Program-made: the position numbers and the translations under genes | Notes under the pieces: model-generated | Database searches by the model: none | The model's input: the letters and a program-made list of their open reading frames with translations, nothing else | What the model was told of the DNA's origin: nothing | Assembly (NCBI RefSeq): GCF_001571225.1 | Contig: NZ_BCTJ01000019.1 | Span: 25,014-89,013 of the forward strand | From: Hydrogenophaga palleronii NBRC 102513 | GTDB lineage: Bacteria > Pseudomonadota > Gammaproteobacteria > Burkholderiales > Burkholderiaceae_C | Direction of reading: 5' to 3' | DNA: 64,000 bases | In this document: positions 17,737-25,995 of the stretch, one piece after another | Layout: every line of letters starts with the position of its first letter | Position numbering within the stretch: position 1 is the stretch's first letter

Positions 17737-17759
17737 TCGCTGGTGGCGCGCCACTGCGC

Positions 17760-18362
17760 TTAGCGAACATCTGCTGTGTAACCAGGCAAGTTCTTCCGGT
17801 AGTTGCGTATGAGTTCGACTACACGCTCGACCGACACCAGATAGTCCTGTGCGGACTCGGGAGTGGGGATGACCTTGGCGTGTGCGACTTGATTTCGTAA
17901 CTCTCGCAGGCTTTGTACCAACTGCTTCGTTCCAACTGGAAGTACGTCTGACTCCATGATTTCGCGATAGACCTTAAGTTGGCTCTCAAGTGGATCAACC
18001 ACAATGCCAGTTTGCCGTCCGAGCCTATGCAACTCTCCGTCTAGCGTTGACCAACCCTCGATGATCGTTGCGGTAGGTTCAGATCGTGCCATGAGCAGCT
18101 TCGTTGCTGTTTCCTCGACGCGCGGTCTGGATTCTATTTGAGAGACTTCAAAGCTATGCTGCTTGGACGCTAGATCAACCGTGCTTGCGAGCACCTGCTT
18201 GGTCGCGACCTCGAACTCTGCCTCCAACGGGCCCGCCTTCACCCTTCGTAGTGATGGGATTAGGTCAAGTATCTTCTTGCGGAAGATCAGGCCAAGAAGA
18301 ACGCCCGCAACCGGCCACGCGAGCGAGTCAACCAATTTACTGATGAACGTGAGCCAGTCCAT
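17760..18362 (-). CDS. Membrane-anchored HEPN-like (DUF4145-type) protein
   Basis: 200 codons. An N-terminal membrane segment (about residues 14-28, LAWPVAGVLLGLIF) is followed by a short basic stretch and then a helical cytoplasmic domain. Near residue 160 the motif LRELRNQVAHAK contains an RX4H element, as in HEPN ribonucleases and DUF4145 proteins, followed by SAQDYLVSVERVVELI. HEPN proteins often act as toxin RNases in anti-phage systems, with the RX4H motif catalytic. The location beside an Mrr nuclease fits a defence role, but this is inference. An attC-like site lies 23 bp after the stop. No antitoxin partner was identified. Confidence 0.55.
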   Translation of the reverse strand: MDWLTFISKLVDSLAWPVAGVLLGLIFRKKILDLIPSLRRVKAGPLEAEFEVATKQVLASTVDLASKQHSFEVSQIESRPRVEETATKLLMARSEPTATIIEGWSTLDGELHRLGRQTGIVVDPLESQLKVYREIMESDVLPVGTKQLVQSLRELRNQVAHAKVIPTPESAQDYLVSVERVVELIRNYRKNLPGYTADVR

Positions 18363-18424
18363 GGTCCTCCGGTTTGCGGATGGTATGAGATTCGAGGCCT
18401 GACCGATAGGAAGTATCTTATTTT

Positions 18425-18916
18425 TTACTGCGAGACCTCAATTATCGCAGGTGCTTCAAATCGACTTCCCTTGGTGGAAACTGCAAATATTTTGGCTGTT
18501 TTTGATTCTCCAATTCGGACGTTGCTTGTCAACTGATTTTCAACTTTCAGCAGGTCCGGAATCTTGAAAATCGCTTGCTCACCCGGAGCTATAAGCCTAG
18601 ATTCGTCCGGCTTTGCATAAAACGCATGCACCGGTAAATTCATGTCGTGAAACCCAGTTTCTATAATGCGCACATTAGTGGCGCCAGTGTTTGTCAATAA
18701 AATGGCAGGCTCAAGCATTCTTCGCTCTTCTACACCACTGATCATTCTTAGGTCTAGCGAATTTAGGGGTGACTCTTCCAGCGTCATCTTAAGTTCGATT
18801 TTTACCTGTTCGGCAATGGTGTCTTGTCTGGATTGATATTGCAGGTATGCAGCAAAGAGAGATGTGCACAGTGCCATAACCGACAGGGTCATGGATATTT
18901 TTTGATTCGCGTCCAT
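18425..18916 (-). CDS. Hypothetical membrane-anchored protein
   Basis: 163 codons from ATG at 18916 (MDANQKISMTLSVMALCTSLFAAYLQYQ); the frame is open to 18964 but the upstream residues are basic and unlikely. One N-terminal transmembrane helix (residues 8-24) is followed by an extracytoplasmic beta-rich domain with LTNTGATNVRI and APGEQAIFKIP. This layout recalls membrane-tethered immunoglobulin-like domains of unknown function. It precedes the HEPN-like gene on the same strand by about 60 bp with no attC between them, so the two may share one transcript. No function assigned. GC content is lower than in the flanking chromosome. Confidence 0.55.
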   Translation of the reverse strand: MDANQKISMTLSVMALCTSLFAAYLQYQSRQDTIAEQVKIELKMTLEESPLNSLDLRMISGVEERRMLEPAILLTNTGATNVRIIETGFHDMNLPVHAFYAKPDESRLIAPGEQAIFKIPDLLKVENQLTSNVRIGESKTAKIFAVSTKGSRFEAPAIIEVSQ

Positions 18917-18994
18917 ACGGGTGAGAAAAATTGATCTTTTGCGGTGCGTCAGGGCCGATGGCAAGGCACCCGGGCAGTTGGGCGTCGCTTCGAC

Positions 18995-19579
18995 CTATGT
19001 GTCAATGTGCGCTGCCTGCTTGAAGGCCTCTTCTTCGGAAAAGCCTTCCATGATGAGTTCAACTATCAACTCGCGTTGCGCTCGGATCGACAGAGGCATC
19101 GCCGACTTGTGCTCCTGATAGTAGGCAGCCATTAGCTGGAGTGCCTTGCTTTCCTTAACCTTTTTGCGGGGTGTGATCCCGGTCTCCGTCGACTTGACGA
19201 AACCATCGAAATCGAGAGTTGCGTTGCTCCAGTCGAAAGCGAACACCTTGTCCCGCGCTGCTTGCGGGTCGAAGTGGTTCGTGAATCCGGTGCCACACTC
19301 GCCAGACCCCTTGCTAATCACCAGTGAAGTCAGGTCTGGCAGCTCTCGCTCTGCCGTAAACATTCGCACTACGTCGAGCCGACGCCCTGTCGAAACGGCT
19401 ATTGCCTTCTGCACGACGGGATGGTCCGGGTATTCGGCCTTGGCCCGTTCGACAAGTTCGCCGTAGGTCAAGCAGTGCTTGTGCTTTGCAATATCAACAA
19501 GAATTGGGTAGTAGCACGATGCGAGTTGTACGTCCGTCAAAGTTACGTTTGCGTAGAAGCTTTCGGTAGTAACTGGCAT
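18995..19579 (-). CDS. Hypothetical protein
   Basis: 194 codons from ATG at 19579 (MPVTTESFYANVTLTDVQLA). An in-frame ATG at 19612 is less likely. The soluble helical protein contains YGELVERAKAEYPDHPVVQKAI, which resembles the start of small DNA-binding or repair-like domains, and a C-terminal segment with the lysine-rich PRKKVKESK. I cannot name a family. The sequence after its stop begins with GCCCAAC, a possible degenerate attC start, but no matching R' box is present. Same strand as the cassette-like genes downstream. Confidence 0.55.
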   Translation of the reverse strand: MPVTTESFYANVTLTDVQLASCYYPILVDIAKHKHCLTYGELVERAKAEYPDHPVVQKAIAVSTGRRLDVVRMFTAERELPDLTSLVISKGSGECGTGFTNHFDPQAARDKVFAFDWSNATLDFDGFVKSTETGITPRKKVKESKALQLMAAYYQEHKSAMPLSIRAQRELIVELIMEGFSEEEAFKQAAHIDT

Positions 19580-19858
19580 AGGGTGAGTTTTGGCATTAAC
19601 GCCCAAGTTCATCGGCGGCCATGGGGAGCATGGACGTTCGTGTGCAACGGCCAGCTAGTCCAGTCAGGCCTGCAAGACACATCTCAGTCTAGTCGGAATA
19701 TAAGATTGCCCTTCGGACAACCTGTCGACAGCTGCAGTCGGAATCTCGGCTTTGCGACGCTTGGCCAGGAGTCGACCGAGGGCCCGGTCCGGCCTGAGCT
19801 AGTATGACGGTCATCGGCCACAAGCGAACATTTTTTAGAACTCCTGTGATTGATCCAA

Positions 19859-20209
19859 ATGTCATCGCTCGGAAGACTAGCGACAACGTCAGAATTTAAT
19901 GTGAGCTTACAATCTTCTCTCATTTTATTAATTTTATATTGCCCTGCGATTCTGATCGATACATTACTTTTGGCATCTGATTTTTCAGCTAATTGGAAGA
20001 TCATAGCGCTCACCGCCTTCGTGGCGTTGCTTCATGCTTCAGCCATTTGCAAGATTACTGAAGGAAAATCAGTGAGCATCCCTTGGTATTACTACACGGT
20101 TGAAAAAGGTGATTCTTTGCAGTTCAAATGGCTATCAATATTCCTTTTGATTCTTCCGATTTATGCGATTTTGATTGTTCGAATAATCTTCTTGCCAGTA
20201 TCACCATGA
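19859..20209 (+). CDS. Hypothetical membrane protein
   Basis: 116 codons from ATG at 19859; a TTG nine bases upstream is also in frame. Three hydrophobic helices are visible: SSLILLILYCPAILIDTLLL, IIALTAFVALLHASAI and WLSIFLLILPIYAILIVRII. It is AT-rich compared with everything around it, a sign of recent transfer. The ribosome-binding site is weak. No family recognised. Confidence 0.5.
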   Translation: MSSLGRLATTSEFNVSLQSSLILLILYCPAILIDTLLLASDFSANWKIIALTAFVALLHASAICKITEGKSVSIPWYYYTVEKGDSLQFKWLSIFLLILPIYAILIVRIIFLPVSP

Positions 20210-20607
20210 CACTCATCGGCCAGAAGCAGCCGGCGGGGTACTTCCAAAGTGGCCGTTCAACGCCAAGCATCAGCCGCAGATTTGCTACAGCAAAGAGAAG
20301 GCAGATACGTCAGTTGGATGCACTTGGTGGACCTCATTGTGGCTCCGACTTGGTCCTGTACTGTGTGCCTGCTGGGACCCAGAACACCGCGCCGGAAGGA
20401 AGCATCTCCAGATTGGGTGCTGCGACAGAAAATGCAACTCAAAGCGCGGCTGCCCGGTCGATGTCCGAGAACGCAACCCGCACCTTTCCCACTGAAGTGC
20501 AATTAACCGCAGACACGAGAACGATATGAGCATCTTCGTCGGGAGACCCACCTCGTGCTGAGGCAGGACGTGTCGGCACTTGAGTTCACTGGCCCCTCGC
20601 AGGCATC
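20210..20607. other. Interval upstream of the CoiA-like gene
   Basis: About 400 bases with only short overlapping frames of unconvincing composition, such as 20249-20506. No clear ribosome-binding site or terminator. It probably holds the promoter of the downstream gene. Confidence 0.35.
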
Positions 20608-22653
20608 ATGTGGTCAATGAAATCGACCACCAGAATCAGAGTGAACTCGCGCGATGAAGGGGTGGCCCTACTCGGCGGGTTGACGATCGCTTGGGCGCTG
20701 GATGCACGAAGCCTGGCACCCTGGCATATCCTGGAGCTAGGGCCTGAGCGGTCCGGCGCCCGCTCGGGGTGTTTGTGCCCCGCGTGCGGCGAGAGGATGA
20801 TCGCCGTCAACAACGCAAAAGAGGATTTCAAAAGGCGCCCGCACTTTCGCCACATGATCGGGGACGGTCACCGTGACTGCGCGATCGTCGCCGCGCGTGC
20901 GGCGGTTCTGCGCACCATGCAGCAGCAGGGGTGGATTGACCTTCCCGCGCGAACTGTCCCTGGAAACTTTGTTGGGATCGATGGGATAACGTACAGCGCC
21001 TTCGCCCACCGGCCTGCGCAACAGCTTCACGTGCGGAACCTGGACTTCGTAGATCACACCAGGGCGGTGCTTGTGCTTGAAGATGGCCGCCACATAGATG
21101 TCGTGCTCACTGGCACTCCCGATATCGATGGCACGAACGGCGCTATCAACGCGATGATCACGATCGACGTCGGGGATGCATCCCTTGCGGAGATGAGCCC
21201 ACAAGAGCTGCGCGCGAGACTGAAGATCACGGGTTCAGTTTGCTGGCAGAAGCACTGGGATGATGACAATCTGGCAAAGGAAGCAGATGTGCTTGCCTTC
21301 GAAATGGCCGCCGAGCACTTGGCGGTTGTGCCAGGTGAGCTTCAGTTGCCCGATGACATGCCGGCGGAACTGAAGACGGAGACCGTACTGCACTACGCAG
21401 TAAAGCTGATCCTGCAAGAGGCAGGTGAAATACGCCTTCCGGGCAAGACTCTGCTTGCCTCAGTCATGGGGCACCAGGATCTCATCGAGAGGCGCTGGAG
21501 CCTGCAACCCGAACTTGTACAGCTCAAAGACATTCAACTTGAGAGCTGGCTTGGAGGAGTTCGGCCAGATTTGACGTGTTCCACCTGGCGCGTTGACGGC
21601 AGTCTGGCCTATGGCACCCTCTGCATTGAGGTAACTGTCACGAACCCTGTGGATGCGCGCCGCGTGGCCAGGATTCAATCGCTCGGCTTGGCTGCTCTGG
21701 AGATAGACCTGAGGCGTTTGAGCGGTCGCCTCACCAAAACACAGTTGCGCCAGTTGGTGGTTCACAACATTTCGATGAAGGCATGGTTGCACCACCCTGA
21801 TTCCAACGTTCAACAAGCACGTCTGCAGGCGGAAGTGGACGCCGAGCGGGCAGCAGAAGCCACGGTAGCAGTCGAGGGGGAGCGCAATTGGCACAGTCAA
21901 GCTCGCGGTGACTCCTCGGACGTCATCAATCTTGAACCCGTCGTAGCTTTCTTCGAACATCTGAGTGAGCACCGTGGTCGCTATTTTGGCAATGACCCCA
22001 GATGGATCACTGCAGAGAAGCTACGAGCCCGAGCGACCGAACACATCCGTCAACTTGAGATTCGCGGCATGAGTGGTACTGACATTGTGATGATGTTGCA
22101 CCGTGCATCGGTTCTCGCAAACCTGCTGGCAATGAAGCTGGAGCGCCCTTTGAGCGAGGCCAGCGCAACTGGGTTTGAGTTAATTCGAAAGCTGCTGAGT
22201 GGTCCAAATCGACTGCACCATGGCTGGGGGCCTGTGTATCTCGGCGCCGCCCTAGTGTTCAAGCTGTCGATGAGCGAGGAAGATCGGAAGGCGTTCGATG
22301 ATTTGCGAAATACGGTGCGTCACGATCTGTTGCTTGAGCCATCCAACTACGTGCGTGAAGAGCGATACGACCAATTTCTGGGCGCTCTGCTGCCCGAGAT
22401 CAAGGATGTTCTGACCAAGTCGACTCAAGGTCACTACAAGTCAATGCGGAGGAGGAGCCCCAGGCGAAGGGAGCTCGCTCCTAGTGAGCGCATGTCCGAA
22501 TCGTCGTCGCTGTATCCGGGCTTGATTCCTGCCTGGATGCGCAATTCGGCGGGCGAAGATCTGTTCCTGAAAGGGGAAGCTCTCGCGGAATGGATTCGCG
22601 CCTATCCGGAAAGGGCGGCCAGCTTGGGTCTGTTGAAGAACTCCAGTGACTAG
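20608..22653 (+). CDS. CoiA-like nuclease domain protein
   Basis: 681 codons. The N-terminal part has a zinc-binding CPACGERM (near residue 57) followed by RPHFRHMIGDGHRDC, the arrangement of competence protein CoiA relatives. A PD-(D/E)xK-like core follows at about 250-370: KTETVLHYAVKLIL gives the conserved glutamate, GGVRPDLTC the aspartate, and LCIEVTVTNPVD the ExK-like strand, though the usual lysine is replaced. The rest is helical with no known domain. The family likely handles or cleaves DNA, and distant homologues occur in defence islands. The substitution at the lysine makes activity uncertain. It is the largest cargo gene of the 8-kb element and is transcribed toward its right end. 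Confidence 0.6.
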   Translation: MWSMKSTTRIRVNSRDEGVALLGGLTIAWALDARSLAPWHILELGPERSGARSGCLCPACGERMIAVNNAKEDFKRRPHFRHMIGDGHRDCAIVAARAAVLRTMQQQGWIDLPARTVPGNFVGIDGITYSAFAHRPAQQLHVRNLDFVDHTRAVLVLEDGRHIDVVLTGTPDIDGTNGAINAMITIDVGDASLAEMSPQELRARLKITGSVCWQKHWDDDNLAKEADVLAFEMAAEHLAVVPGELQLPDDMPAELKTETVLHYAVKLILQEAGEIRLPGKTLLASVMGHQDLIERRWSLQPELVQLKDIQLESWLGGVRPDLTCSTWRVDGSLAYGTLCIEVTVTNPVDARRVARIQSLGLAALEIDLRRLSGRLTKTQLRQLVVHNISMKAWLHHPDSNVQQARLQAEVDAERAAEATVAVEGERNWHSQARGDSSDVINLEPVVAFFEHLSEHRGRYFGNDPRWITAEKLRARATEHIRQLEIRGMSGTDIVMMLHRASVLANLLAMKLERPLSEASATGFELIRKLLSGPNRLHHGWGPVYLGAALVFKLSMSEEDRKAFDDLRNTVRHDLLLEPSNYVREERYDQFLGALLPEIKDVLTKSTQGHYKSMRRRSPRRRELAPSERMSESSSLYPGLIPAWMRNSAGEDLFLKGEALAEWIRAYPERAASLGLLKNSSD

Positions 22654-22770
22654 GAAAGCGTAAACGCCCCTCAAGAACAGTGTTTTTGTCAGATCAAATC
22701 TCCAGACATACTCACGACAAGGGGACTCAAAGTCTCCACCGCCTCGGTGATGGAATAAAGGAGCGCAATC

Positions 22771-23097
22771 GTGAAAGCTGGATTGGTAGACGGAGTTGTG
22801 GCACATGTCAAAGACGCAGATGTCCTCAAGGCGCTCAGAGCAGCCAAGCGCAAGATTGGAGGCTCATCGGACAGCGTCATCGCGATCAAGAACGAGGCAG
22901 ACCAGATCTATCGCTACGCAGTGATCAACGGCCTTCAGCAGGAGATCTACCTAGCTGAGCGCATGGAGCCGTTGGGCCTCGTGGACGAGACGATTCAGGG
23001 TGGGAGAAAACCCAGGGGAATCTGGGCAGTCTACGGGCGCGGCCGGGACCTGAGCTTGGCGGGCGTGTTGGCAGAGCTCGAGCGTAAGCAGCGCTAA
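22771..23097 (+). CDS. Small hypothetical protein
   Basis: 108 codons from a GTG at 22771 with AGGAG 8 nt upstream, a good Shine-Dalgarno. Alpha/beta composition, with QIYRYAVINGLQQEIYLAER in the middle and a basic C-terminus. It follows the CoiA-like gene by 117 bp in the same direction and is the last gene before the right terminal repeat of the element. No family recognised. Confidence 0.6.
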   Translation: MKAGLVDGVVAHVKDADVLKALRAAKRKIGGSSDSVIAIKNEADQIYRYAVINGLQQEIYLAERMEPLGLVDETIQGGRKPRGIWAVYGRGRDLSLAGVLAELERKQR

Positions 23098-23200
23098 ATG
23101 AGCTCCAGAGCGTTCGACGTCGAGAAGCACCTCAGTGACTTTTAAGCCATTTCCGGATCCCCAGCGCCCCCGGTCCGCATCTACAACTGAACGTTGTCGA

Positions 23201-23318
23201 GGATACGCGTTAGGAAATTTGCATCTATTTGAGATTAGTTTTCGTCGTAATTCTCAGATGGCGTGCAAAGCTCCTTGATTCATCTAAGAGAAATTTGCGC
23301 GTCTTCTGAGAACCTACA
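23201..23318 (-). repeat. Right terminal inverted repeat region with subrepeats
   Basis: From the tip inward (minus strand): TGTAGG, then TTCTCAGAAGACGCGCAAA (23312-23294), a degenerate copy near 23275-23290, and an oppositely oriented TTCTCAGATGGCGTGCAAA at 23251-23269. A weaker copy lies around 23219-23237. The tip matches the left end for 14 bases. The outermost repeat is closest to the Tn402 end motif TCAGAAGACG. Confidence 0.82.
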
Positions 23319-23323
23319 TTTGT
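23319..23323. repeat. Target site duplication, right copy (TTTGT)
   Basis: Exact match to 15277-15281, directly after the ACA tip at 23316-23318. Confidence 0.85.
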
Positions 23324-23328
23324 AGCCG

Positions 23329-23439
23329 TTTTTGCATGAGGCGCCCTGGCTGAATCGGCATGTGGCGCATGCCGCGCGCCTGCGCCCTGACCATGAAGGC
23401 GCGGTAGGTGAACTCCGGTCCATCGTGGGTACGCACGAG
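23329..23439 (-). pseudogene. IS3-family transposase (OrfB) remnant
   Basis: A 37-residue minus-strand segment, VRTHDGPEFTYRAFMVRAQA followed by RGMRHMPIQPGRLMQK, matches the DNGPEFTSRAF...IQPGRPMQN block around the second catalytic acid of IS3-group integrase domains. The catalytic DNG has become HDG. Homology stops about 6 bp from the target duplication and does not resume on the far side of the 8-kb element, so this is an old fragment that predates the insertion. It lies just upstream of the cobalamin riboswitch. Confidence 0.55.
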
Positions 23440-23470
23440 GTGCGCATCCCCCACCTTTACAATGCGCCCG

Positions 23471-23726
23471 TTGGTGCTCGCGGCGTGGTTCACATGCCGC
23501 AGTTCAACGGGAAGCAGGAGGAGGCCAGGCATTTGGCGCTGCACACGCGGCACCGATGCGCCGACACCTCCCACCTGCGCTGCCCCCGCAACGGTCAAAC
23601 GGACGAAAGCACCACGGCAACACCGCCGTACGTGTCTTCGGCATGCATCACTCCGCCACTGAACGCCTTGAACAAGCGTTTGGGAAGGCGATGCCTGCGG
23701 CGCCGTCAGCCCGGATACCGGCCAAC
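23471..23726 (+). promoter_or_regulatory. Cobalamin riboswitch
   Basis: The conserved blocks occur in the right order: GGTGC at about 23472, AACGGGAAGCAGGAGG (23506-23521), the B12 box core CTGCCCCCGCAAC (about 23580), CCACTG (23656-23661), GGGAAGG (23682-23688) and the closing AGCCCGGATACCGGCC (23708-23723). These are the standard landmarks of the AdoCbl riboswitch in Proteobacteria. It lies about 90 bp before a TonB receptor and BtuFCD-type genes, which it should repress when cobalamin is abundant. The sequence after the closing helix could form the expression platform. Strong case from motifs and context. Confidence 0.85.
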
Positions 23727-23817
23727 ACAGTGAACGCATCCGCGTTGTGGCTTCGGCAACAAACGGTGTGTTCGTTATTCGTCCAGAGCCGGCGGGGATG
23801 CCGGCAAGGGCTGCTTT

Positions 23818-25995
23818 GTGTTCTGCATCGTTCCCATGAAAAACACCCCCCGCGCGCGCGTGGCTGCGCTTCCGTTCGCCCTCGCCGCTGCGTTCCCCTG
23901 CCTGCTGTCCGGTGCGTCTTCCGCCTGGGCCCAGGCGGCCGACAACAACGCCGGCAACACCCCCACCCTGGCACCGGTCACGGTGACGGAAGAACGTGGT
24001 GTCGCCACGCCGCTGGTGAAACCGTCCACCGCCGGCAGCCGGCTGGAACTCACGCCGTTTGAAACGCCGGCCAGCATCGCCATCGTGCCAGGTGAGCTCA
24101 TCCGCGAGCTGGGCACCAGCTCGGTGATTGACGCCAAAACCCTGGCCCCCGGCCTCAGCTCGGCCAACAGCCCCGGCAACGGTGGCAACCTGCTCAACGC
24201 GCGCGGCTTCACCGGCACCAACTCGGTCAAGCAGCTCTACAACGGCCTCGAACTCAACAACGCCGGCGGTGTGATGAGCTTCCCGTTCGACCCGTGGAAC
24301 GTGGAGCGCATCGAAGCGCTGTACGGCCCGGCCTCGGTGCTCTACGGTGCCGGCGCCATTGGTGGTGCGGTGAACGTGGTCGCCAAACGACCGGACCCGA
24401 AGAAGGCTTCGCACGAAATCGGTTTTGGCATCGGCTCCAACAAGGCGCGGCACGAAGCCATCAGCAGCACCGGCCCGCTGGGCGGTGGGCTTTCGTACCG
24501 CGTGGACCTGAGCCACCGCAGTTCGGACAACTGGGTCGAGCGCAGCAAGTCCGACACCCTGGCCGCGTCGGCCTCGTTGCGTTTTGACGTGTCGCCCGAG
24601 CTGAACTTCGTGCTCGCCGCCGACCATGGCCGGCAGAAGCCCATGCACTACCTGGGCACGCCGGTGTTCAACGGCGCGCCGGTGCCGGGCACCGAAAAGA
24701 TCAACTACAACATCACCGACAGCGACCTGTTCTTCCAGGACAAATGGCTCACGCTGGACACCGAGTGGAAACCGTCGGACCACATCACGGTGCACAACAC
24801 GCTCTACAACATGGAGCACAACCGCCGCTACCGCGACGTGACCGTGTTCACCTACCAGCCGGCCACCTCGGCCGTACGGCGCAGCAGCTACCGCGACATC
24901 TCGCACTCCAAACAGACGCAACGCGGCGTCAACACCTGGGCCACGTTCCAGGGTGATCTGGCGGGCATGAAGAACCAGTTTCTCGCGGGCCTGCAGGTGG
25001 AGCGCAGCTTCTACGACCGCTTCGACAACAACCGCGGCGGCGCGACGGTGGTGGACGCGCTCAACCCGGTGCCGGGCACGTACACGCAGGGCTGGCTGGG
25101 CGAGTCGATCCCGATGTACTACCTGACGCTGAACAAGGTGGGTGTGTTCGCCGAGAACCGCCTCACGGTCAACGAACGCTGGTCGGTCGTGGCCGGCCTG
25201 CGCAGCGACAACTACCGCACCGAACGCGAAGACCGCCAGGCGGGCCGCACCACCAACGGCAAGGTCAGCGGCACCAGCGGCAGCCTGGGCGTGGTCTTCA
25301 ACCCGGTGCAGGAGCTGGCCCTGTATGGCCAGATCGCCACCGCACAAGACCCGGTCACCTCGCTCGCCAGCATCGGCGCCAACCAGCAGGGTTTTGGCCT
25401 GTCCAAAGGCCAGCAGGTGGAAGTGGGCCTGAAGCAGACGCTGTGGGGCGGTCGCCTCGACTGGACGCTGGCGGCTTACCACCTGCGCAAGAAAGACCTG
25501 CTCACCGCCAACCTGGCCAACCCCACGGTGCAGGAGCAGGTGGGCCAGCAGTCGTCACGCGGCATCGAGGCCTCGGTTACCACGCGCCTCGGCTCCTGGC
25601 GCCTGGAGGCCAACGGCACGGTGCTGGACGCGAAGTTCGACGACTTCAAGGCGCAGGTCGGTGGTGCTACACGCCAGTTGGCCGGCAACGTGCCGATGAC
25701 GGTGCCCAAACGCGCCGCCAACATCATCGCGTTCTGGGACTTTGCGCCGCAGTGGACGGCCCGCACCTCGCTGCAATACGTTGGCCAGCGTTTCGTCAAC
25801 AACACCAACACCGCCTCACTGCCGGCCTACACCGTGGCCAACGCCGGCGTGAACTGGCGCGCCACCCGCGGCCTCACGCTGGACCTGCGCGTGGACAACC
25901 TGTTCGACAAGACCTACGCCACGCAGGGCTCGGACGTGCAGTGGATTCTTGGCCGGCCGCGCACGGTCTGGCTGTCCGGCAGTTATGCCTTCTGA
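23818..25995 (+). CDS. btuB: TonB-dependent outer-membrane receptor, BtuB-like
   Basis: 725 codons from GTG at 23818, with AAGGG 7 nt upstream; an ATG at 23836 is the alternative. A signal peptide ends near SSAWAQA. The plug domain follows (TPFETPASIAIVPGELIREL, ...VERIEALYGPASVLYGAGAIGGAVN), then a 22-strand barrel ending DNLFDKTYATQ...WLSGSYAF with the C-terminal aromatic residue. The family is TonB-dependent siderophore/corrinoid receptors. A cobalamin riboswitch upstream and BtuFCD-type genes downstream indicate that cobalamin or a related corrinoid is the likely ligand, taken across the outer membrane with TonB-ExbBD energy. Next gene starts inside its last codons. Confidence 0.82.
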   Translation: MFCIVPMKNTPRARVAALPFALAAAFPCLLSGASSAWAQAADNNAGNTPTLAPVTVTEERGVATPLVKPSTAGSRLELTPFETPASIAIVPGELIRELGTSSVIDAKTLAPGLSSANSPGNGGNLLNARGFTGTNSVKQLYNGLELNNAGGVMSFPFDPWNVERIEALYGPASVLYGAGAIGGAVNVVAKRPDPKKASHEIGFGIGSNKARHEAISSTGPLGGGLSYRVDLSHRSSDNWVERSKSDTLAASASLRFDVSPELNFVLAADHGRQKPMHYLGTPVFNGAPVPGTEKINYNITDSDLFFQDKWLTLDTEWKPSDHITVHNTLYNMEHNRRYRDVTVFTYQPATSAVRRSSYRDISHSKQTQRGVNTWATFQGDLAGMKNQFLAGLQVERSFYDRFDNNRGGATVVDALNPVPGTYTQGWLGESIPMYYLTLNKVGVFAENRLTVNERWSVVAGLRSDNYRTEREDRQAGRTTNGKVSGTSGSLGVVFNPVQELALYGQIATAQDPVTSLASIGANQQGFGLSKGQQVEVGLKQTLWGGRLDWTLAAYHLRKKDLLTANLANPTVQEQVGQQSSRGIEASVTTRLGSWRLEANGTVLDAKFDDFKAQVGGATRQLAGNVPMTVPKRAANIIAFWDFAPQWTARTSLQYVGQRFVNNTNTASLPAYTVANAGVNWRATRGLTLDLRVDNLFDKTYATQGSDVQWILGRPRTVWLSGSYAF

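Larger units (their letters stand above)
15282..23318. mobile_element. 8037-bp transposon-like element with Tn402/Tn7-type ends and no transposase
   Basis: The left tip TGTAGGTTCTCAGA (15282-15295) is repeated in inverse orientation at 23305-23318. A perfect 5-bp direct duplication, TTTGT, flanks the element (15277-15281 and 23319-23323). Internal 19-bp subrepeats of consensus TTCTCAGAWGNNRYGCAAA occur at both ends. TGT tips, 5-bp duplications and multiple 19-22-bp subterminal repeats are the hallmark of the Tn7/Tn402/Tn5053/Mu-type DDE family; the motif TCAGAAGACG also occurs in Tn402 ends. No tns/tni gene lies within the boundaries, so movement would need a transposase in trans, perhaps the neighbouring TnsABC. 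Cargo: an Mrr-type nuclease, HEPN-like, CoiA-like and unknown genes, and attC-like sites. Confidence 0.85.

Noticed and set aside
18916..18994. Possible third attC site starting GCCCAAC after the 18995 gene stop
   Set aside because: The R'' box is present but no GTTRRRY box or matching stem follows within a normal distance.
23314..25482. 722-codon minus-strand open frame
   Set aside because: Antisense of the TonB receptor; only its last 37 residues (the IS3-like piece) carry real homology.
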